Positions 60,381-64,000 of a DNA stretch of 64,000 bases are shown piece after piece. The notes under the pieces are model-generated. The model made no database searches, had not been told where the DNA came from, and saw nothing but the letters and a program-made list of their open reading frames with translations. How positions within the stretch are numbered: the stretch's first letter is position 1; each line of letters starts with the position of its first letter. A program made the translations under genes and the position numbers. This DNA comes from Vibrio metoecus. GTDB lineage: Bacteria; Pseudomonadota; Gammaproteobacteria; Enterobacterales; Vibrionaceae. The DNA lies in NCBI RefSeq assembly GCF_000696385.1, contig NZ_JJMN01000006.1, forward strand, positions 142,832-206,831. Reading direction: 5' to 3'.

Positions 60381-61542
60381 TCAGAATGTAAAGGCGATAT
60401 TCGCAGAAAGCCCAAATTGGTTATCCCCGGCATAAGAACCTGCAAAATCAAGATTCACAAAGTCTCCAGGACTGATACCCAAACCAACAGAAACCGAATT
60501 AGCTAACGAGTTTTGCAAATCCACTTCATACCCTGCTCGTAGCTGCGCCCAGTTCCAAGCATTCCCTTCAATCCCGAAACGCATAAACTGTGTATCGTCA
60601 TTATCACCGTTAAATCGACGCTGTTTAGTCACATCAAGATCAATGGCCGCAACGAAAAAATTGACTCACATAGCTAGCGGATACCGTTACTTGGGTATCG
60701 AGCTTGTAGGTGTTGTTTTTATTCATGGTTTGGATATCTTTGGCAAACAGATCTTTCGCCACCACCCCCAAACGATACTGATCTAGCAACCAAACCGCAC
60801 CCATATCCAAGTTAAAAGAGTTATCTTTTACTTCACTCTGATCATAGTTATCTAATTCAAATGCTTTGACGGAGACATTCTGTTGATAGGTTCTGAGTTG
60901 CTGCACTTTGGGCGTGACCCCTAATGCCACCGTTTGTCCCGCCAGAACCACTTGTTTGGCAATAGCAATACCCACTTCGGTATAACCAAACGCCGTTAAA
61001 TCCACATCCGAGTTCTCATAACGGCTTTGCACATCGTTAGCGGTATTGCCGGTTTTATCTGCCACATTGGCTTTGCCAATCACTTCAGCATAACCGCGGG
61101 TGAAAAAATTCAGTGATACCGCATCCATCGGTAAGGCAACCGCCAGACCAATACCGGCTGTCACCGCCAACGGTTTATCATCCGCAAGATCATCAAGATA
61201 GCGATTGAGCTGATCAATATTGTCTTGAGTTACCGCTCCCGCGCCGAGGCGTTCAAACTGATTAATTGAATCTTGTAAATCGTCAATCGTCGTCAGTGAG
61301 CTATCTTTGTCCTCGGCTCTGACCCCAATCGTAGGAATCAACACGCCAAAAGAATCTTTTTTCCGATAAACCGCGCTCAGCGCAGGGTTGTAATAAGGAG
61401 CAAGCAGGTAGTCTGCCGTAGAAACGCCTGTATTTCCCATGCCTGCACCACGGGCATCCATCACTAAATTGGTGGCGAACGCCGTTGATGAGGCTGCCAT
61501 AGCAATGGCCACTGCTAGAGTTGTTTTTATCTGAATATTCAT
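60381..61542 (-). CDS. TraF-like outer-membrane beta-barrel protein, one frameshift
   Basis: A secreted beta-barrel of about 386 residues related to the conjugal-transfer TraF (TraF_2) / FadL-like group. The signal peptide ends at TAFA-TN. The mature start has DARGAGMGNTGVS and YYNPALSA, typical of that group, and the end is IAFTF with the terminal Phe. The frame breaks at A6 60655-60660; removing one base gives SQFFVAAIDLDVTKQRRF. As sequenced, the last 85 residues would be lost. Despite the database name, nothing here suggests conjugation. Likely a chromosomal outer-membrane protein of unknown substrate. Confidence 0.78.
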
Positions 61543-61642
61543 TCCTTTACCAACCTGTTTTTGGTGATTCCATAAACAAGGTTAATACAAGAATGAGGTT
61601 TGCCAAGTAGACCAGGCGATCCTGTTCACTAATTTGGAACAA

Positions 61643-61948
61643 TTACCTAAAAAGGATGTCACTTTGTTCGATGTAAGCACAGCCAGAAACTAATGCCTCT
61701 TTCTGCGCTTTAGAGAGTGTTTTGATTCGGCATTCGAGTTTGAGTGCGGCGCTTTTTCCCTCCGCAACAGGGAGTGTCCAAACCAACGTCAGTGGCCCTT
61801 TACCACGTAACGCTTTCGCGCCGCTGCCCTTTTGATGTTGGGCAAAGCGGCGTGATACATCGGTAGTGATGCCACAATAGAGTGCGTTGTTAGCACAACG
61901 CACCAAATAAACAAACCAAGGTGAAGGCAATTCTGTCGACGTTTCCAT
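61643..61948 (-). CDS. GIY-YIG nuclease-like small protein (YhbQ/UPF0213 type)
   Basis: A 101-residue single-domain GIY-YIG protein: [27 protein letters not shown] carries the GIY/YIG core (VYL and YCG), the conserved Arg in VSRRF and a later Glu in LECRIK. Such proteins are like E. coli YhbQ, with weak nuclease or unknown role in DNA repair. The ATG shares its A with the yceH stop (TAATG), so it is translationally coupled. Confidence 0.85.
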   Translation of the reverse strand: METSTELPSPWFVYLVRCANNALYCGITTDVSRRFAQHQKGSGAKALRGKGPLTLVWTLPVAEGKSAALKLECRIKTLSKAQKEALVSGCAYIEQSDILFR

Positions 61949-62598
61949 TAGCCTAAATGCAGTTCAATCAGTGCGCGTAGTTCTGCCACTTCTTCACGCA
62001 GTGCTGCCACTTCTTGCTCTAATTCTGCTAACTGAGAGGATGCCACGTTCTCGTTTTCCGAACTCGACGCAAAAGCACTCATATCAACATCACCGCAAAA
62101 CAGATGGTGATAACGTGACTCACGTTTGCCCGGTTCACGGGATAACTTCACCACTAAGGCTCCAGAATCGCGGTTGGCCAAACGGTCTAACACCGCTTCG
62201 GTTTCTTTCACATCGCTAAAGTTACACAAGCGATTAGTGCGGGTGCGCAGCTCACCCGGTGTTTGTGCTCCACGCAGCAATAAGCAGCAAACCAAACCTA
62301 ACTCTTGTTCATTGAGCTTCAAATCACCAAATTCTGTATTGCAGAACCGATGCTGATATTTGCTGGTGCGGCTATTAAAGCTGCTTTCGTCGCTAACTAA
62401 ACGACGGGCAATCAGCGCCTCCACCGTATCTTGTACTTCCGCTTCACTGAGGTTGAGTACCGGTTCACGATTGCTCTTTTGATTGCATGCCGTCGTCAGG
62501 CTATTCAGCGTCAGTGGGTAATGGTCAGGGGTCGTGACTTCTTTTTCAATCAAACAGCCAATTACGCGGGCTTCGAGTGGGGAGAGTTGAATATTCAT
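61948..62598 (-). CDS. yceH: YceH family protein (DUF480)
   Basis: A 216-residue protein of the UPF0502/DUF480 family, two winged-helix-like units: [30 protein letters not shown] and [19 protein letters not shown]. The C-terminal 35 residues are a coiled coil ([27 protein letters not shown]). Function unknown; DNA or protein binding is suggested by the fold. It is second in a three-gene minus-strand unit (62640 ORF, yceH, GIY-YIG gene). Confidence 0.87.
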   Translation of the reverse strand: MNIQLSPLEARVIGCLIEKEVTTPDHYPLTLNSLTTACNQKSNREPVLNLSEAEVQDTVEALIARRLVSDESSFNSRTSKYQHRFCNTEFGDLKLNEQELGLVCCLLLRGAQTPGELRTRTNRLCNFSDVKETEAVLDRLANRDSGALVVKLSREPGKRESRYHHLFCGDVDMSAFASSSENENVASSQLAELEQEVAALREEVAELRALIELHLG

Positions 62599-62639
62599 CG
62601 TGCTGTCCTTCTGCTGGCGGGCGAACCCGCAGTCGGTAT

Positions 62640-62837
62640 TTAGTGCTCGGTTAACAGGGGTAACCGAACCAACTTGCCATCCTCGTCAATCATGACAATT
62701 TTGGCGCGGTTTAATTCAATTTCGGTCAACTCAAGCTCATGACGCTCTTGCACATAAGCTTCACGCAACTTTACTGCAGTCGCGTCAGGCTCAGTTTGCA
62801 CCGGCGGCTGGGGAACCAAAATCTCAGAAATACGCAT
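62640..62837 (-). CDS. Small hypothetical protein (65 residues)
   Basis: Not recognised. Charged, helix-rich middle (VKLREAYVQERHELELTEIELNRAKIVMIDEDGKLVRLPLL). No signal peptide or membrane helix. It lies 41 bases upstream of yceH in the same direction, so probably cotranscribed with it and the GIY-YIG gene. Its biased composition and position make it likely to be real, but there is no functional clue. Confidence 0.6.
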   Translation of the reverse strand: MRISEILVPQPPVQTEPDATAVKLREAYVQERHELELTEIELNRAKIVMIDEDGKLVRLPLLTEH

Positions 62838-63024
62838 GGTTGCTCATCATGTCTTCATGAATGGCGCACATGATATAGCGCATTTTTTCTTATGTACAAT
62901 CAGCTAGCGCACTGAGTGGCGATAAATTGGCCAAGTTAAGCCGCATATTGATCTTAAGTCTGTTATGAAAAGAATTGTTGTGTTTTAATCTTCGCAGTTG
63001 CATTAAAAGTAGGAAAAGGAACCT

Positions 63025-63345
63025 ATGAACAGCGTATTTGAAATTGTGAGCTTGGCTCGTCGCAAAAATAAACTTCAACGCGAACTCGATGATAACGAGA
63101 AAAAAGTTCGTGATAACCGTAAGCGTGTTGAACTGTTGGTTAACCTGTTGGACTACATCAAGCCAAACATGAGCCACGAAGAGATTCTTGGCATCATCAA
63201 AAACATGAAGTCTGACTATGAAGATCGTGTCGATGACCACATCATCAAGAGCGCGGAAATTTCTAAAGAGCGCCGTGACATCAGCCGCCGTATCAAAGAT
63301 TTGACTGAGCACGATAAGCAGATGACTCAAGGCAAGAAAGCCTAA
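63025..63345 (+). CDS. tmaR: TmaR (YeeX, DUF496) polar regulator
   Basis: A 106-residue coiled-coil protein very close to E. coli Yee[52 protein letters not shown] and [12 protein letters not shown] all match. From memory, YeeX was renamed TmaR after it was found to form polar clusters and hold PTS Enzyme I there in a tyrosine-phosphorylation-dependent way. Tyr residues are at LLDYIKP and SDYEDR. Preceded by an SD-like AGGAA and followed by a terminator. Whether it acts the same way in Vibrio is unknown. Confidence 0.88.
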   Translation: MNSVFEIVSLARRKNKLQRELDDNEKKVRDNRKRVELLVNLLDYIKPNMSHEEILGIIKNMKSDYEDRVDDHIIKSAEISKERRDISRRIKDLTEHDKQMTQGKKA

Positions 63346-63736
63346 TGATTTAAGACCCACCGCAAGGTGGGTTTTCTTTTTTGATTCGATCTATCCCAAA
63401 ACTAACATATCTATCAATCGATGAATGCGAAAACTGAACGTGATCGACATTAAACGTTTGCGTAATCGCTAACCTTCTCCGAACAAAATTACGAGCCTTT
63501 CATCACATATTTTCCATTGCTATAGTGGTGGTAGTGAATCAACTGGATGCCCTAGCAAGCGCAACATTGACTAAAATAGCGATACAGCGGCATCTTTTCT
63601 TGAGGGTTTGAGCCTGTATATTCAGCCTTCAAACTTACCAAGATAACCATTCGAGGCATGGAGCTTCCTCACTACTCTCACGATGAGAGGATTGGTACGA
63701 CACTGACACTGTCCACACTTTATAGAGGGTCAAATA
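63346..63736. other. Intergenic region after tmaR, with a leader hairpin
   Basis: About 390 bases. Besides the tmaR terminator, a hairpin CTCTCA-CGA-TGAGAG (63675-63689) lies 48 bases before the next ATG and may sit in its mRNA leader. No ORF or repeat seen. Confidence 0.45.
63355..63380 (+). terminator. Terminator of tmaR
   Basis: Perfect stem ACCCACC / GGTGGGT with loop GCAA (63355-63372), followed by TTTCTTTTTT. Confidence 0.85.
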
Positions 63737-63988
63737 ATGGAAATGAGTATGGTTGAAATTTTAGGGTACGCGGCATCAATTATGGTGGCGGTATCGTTAA
63801 CCATGAAGGACATCGTAAGACTGCGTGTACTGAATTTTATTGGTTGTGCACTGTTTACCGCATACGGTCTGATGATTGATGCTTGGCCTGTAGTGGTCAC
63901 CAACGGTTTTATTGCCTGCGTCAACGTCTACTTCTTGGTGAAAATGCAGCAGGAAAAAAAGCCTGACGCGTCTTCGAGCGCGGCTTAA
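63737..63988 (+). CDS. Small three-helix membrane protein (YgjV/SemiSWEET-like)
   Basis: An 83-residue inner-membrane protein with three helices (about 5-20, 30-48, 52-68) and a Lys-rich tail. MVEILGYAASIMVAVSLTMKD resembles the first helix of SemiSWEET/PQ-loop sugar transporters, which are three-helix proteins that work as dimers, but the signature PQ is replaced by LTMKD. It also resembles part of E. coli YgjV. AGAGGG lies 8 bases before the ATG. Substrate and role unknown. Confidence 0.65.
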   Translation: MEMSMVEILGYAASIMVAVSLTMKDIVRLRVLNFIGCALFTAYGLMIDAWPVVVTNGFIACVNVYFLVKMQQEKKPDASSSAA

Positions 63989-64000
63989 TTCCCCCAGACG

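Noticed and set aside
60381..61542. Conjugation gene traF as a sign of a plasmid or mobile element
   Set aside because: Only the barrel family name relates to conjugation; no other transfer gene, integrase or att site is nearby.

Overview
The window reads as a piece of Vibrio chromosome II, from Vibrio cholerae or a very close relative such as V. mimicus or V. metoecus. The best markers are luxP/luxQ, an H-NOX/HnoK pair, a PilZ protein matching V. cholerae PlzE, torS/torT, a phaBAPC cluster, a second secDF pair and a GH18 chitodextrinase. From memory, LuxQ differs from the pandemic V. cholerae protein at scattered residues, so an environmental strain or sister species is likely. The strain is an inference; the genus is well supported. 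I see no tRNA, rRNA, CRISPR array, transposase, integrase or attC site.

Layout. 1-7.9 kb: a UhpABC-type hexose-phosphate sensing system (uhpA cut by the window edge) followed by a binding-protein ABC transporter that resembles AfuABC more than an iron transporter. 7.9-12.1 kb: polyhydroxyalkanoate genes (phaB-phaA-phaP-phaC, minus strand), then about 660 bases of AT-rich DNA. 12.8-16.8 kb: a second SecD/SecF pair behind two small envelope proteins. 17.2-26.2 kb: a PAS-GGDEF protein (cdgD), glgC, a large chitinase, a YqhD-type alcohol dehydrogenase and a YhhN-family membrane protein. 26.2-34.3 kb: the phosphoglycerate system (pgtCBA opposite pgtP) and pyruvate kinase. 34.5-39.6 kb: TorS/TorT, methylglyoxal synthase and nicotinamidase. 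39.7-42.0 kb: a PAP2 phosphatase, dgkA, a PepSY-like protein and cytochrome b561. 42.1-50.3 kb: helD, yccS, H-NOX/HnoK, two small ORFs and HMG-CoA reductase. 50.3-54.4 kb: cobQ-modABC. 54.5-64.0 kb: a YgiW-type OB-fold protein, a small beta-barrel, a PilZ protein, luxPQ, a TraF-like outer-membrane protein, a GIY-YIG protein, YceH, TmaR (YeeX) and a small three-helix membrane protein.

Functional themes. Much of the window concerns phosphorylated carbon and storage carbon: hexose-phosphate sensing and uptake, phosphoglycerate/PEP uptake next to pyruvate kinase, PHA, ADP-glucose synthesis, chitin breakdown and methylglyoxal synthase. Signalling is dense: UhpAB, PgtAB, TorST, H-NOX/HnoK, LuxPQ, one diguanylate cyclase and one PilZ receptor.

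Data quality. Sixteen genes are broken by about 25 one-base shifts. Nearly all fall in short homopolymers, most are one-base insertions, and each gene regains its expected frame and length when one base is removed or added. I treat these as sequence errors and give one reconstructed span per gene, with the shift position stated.
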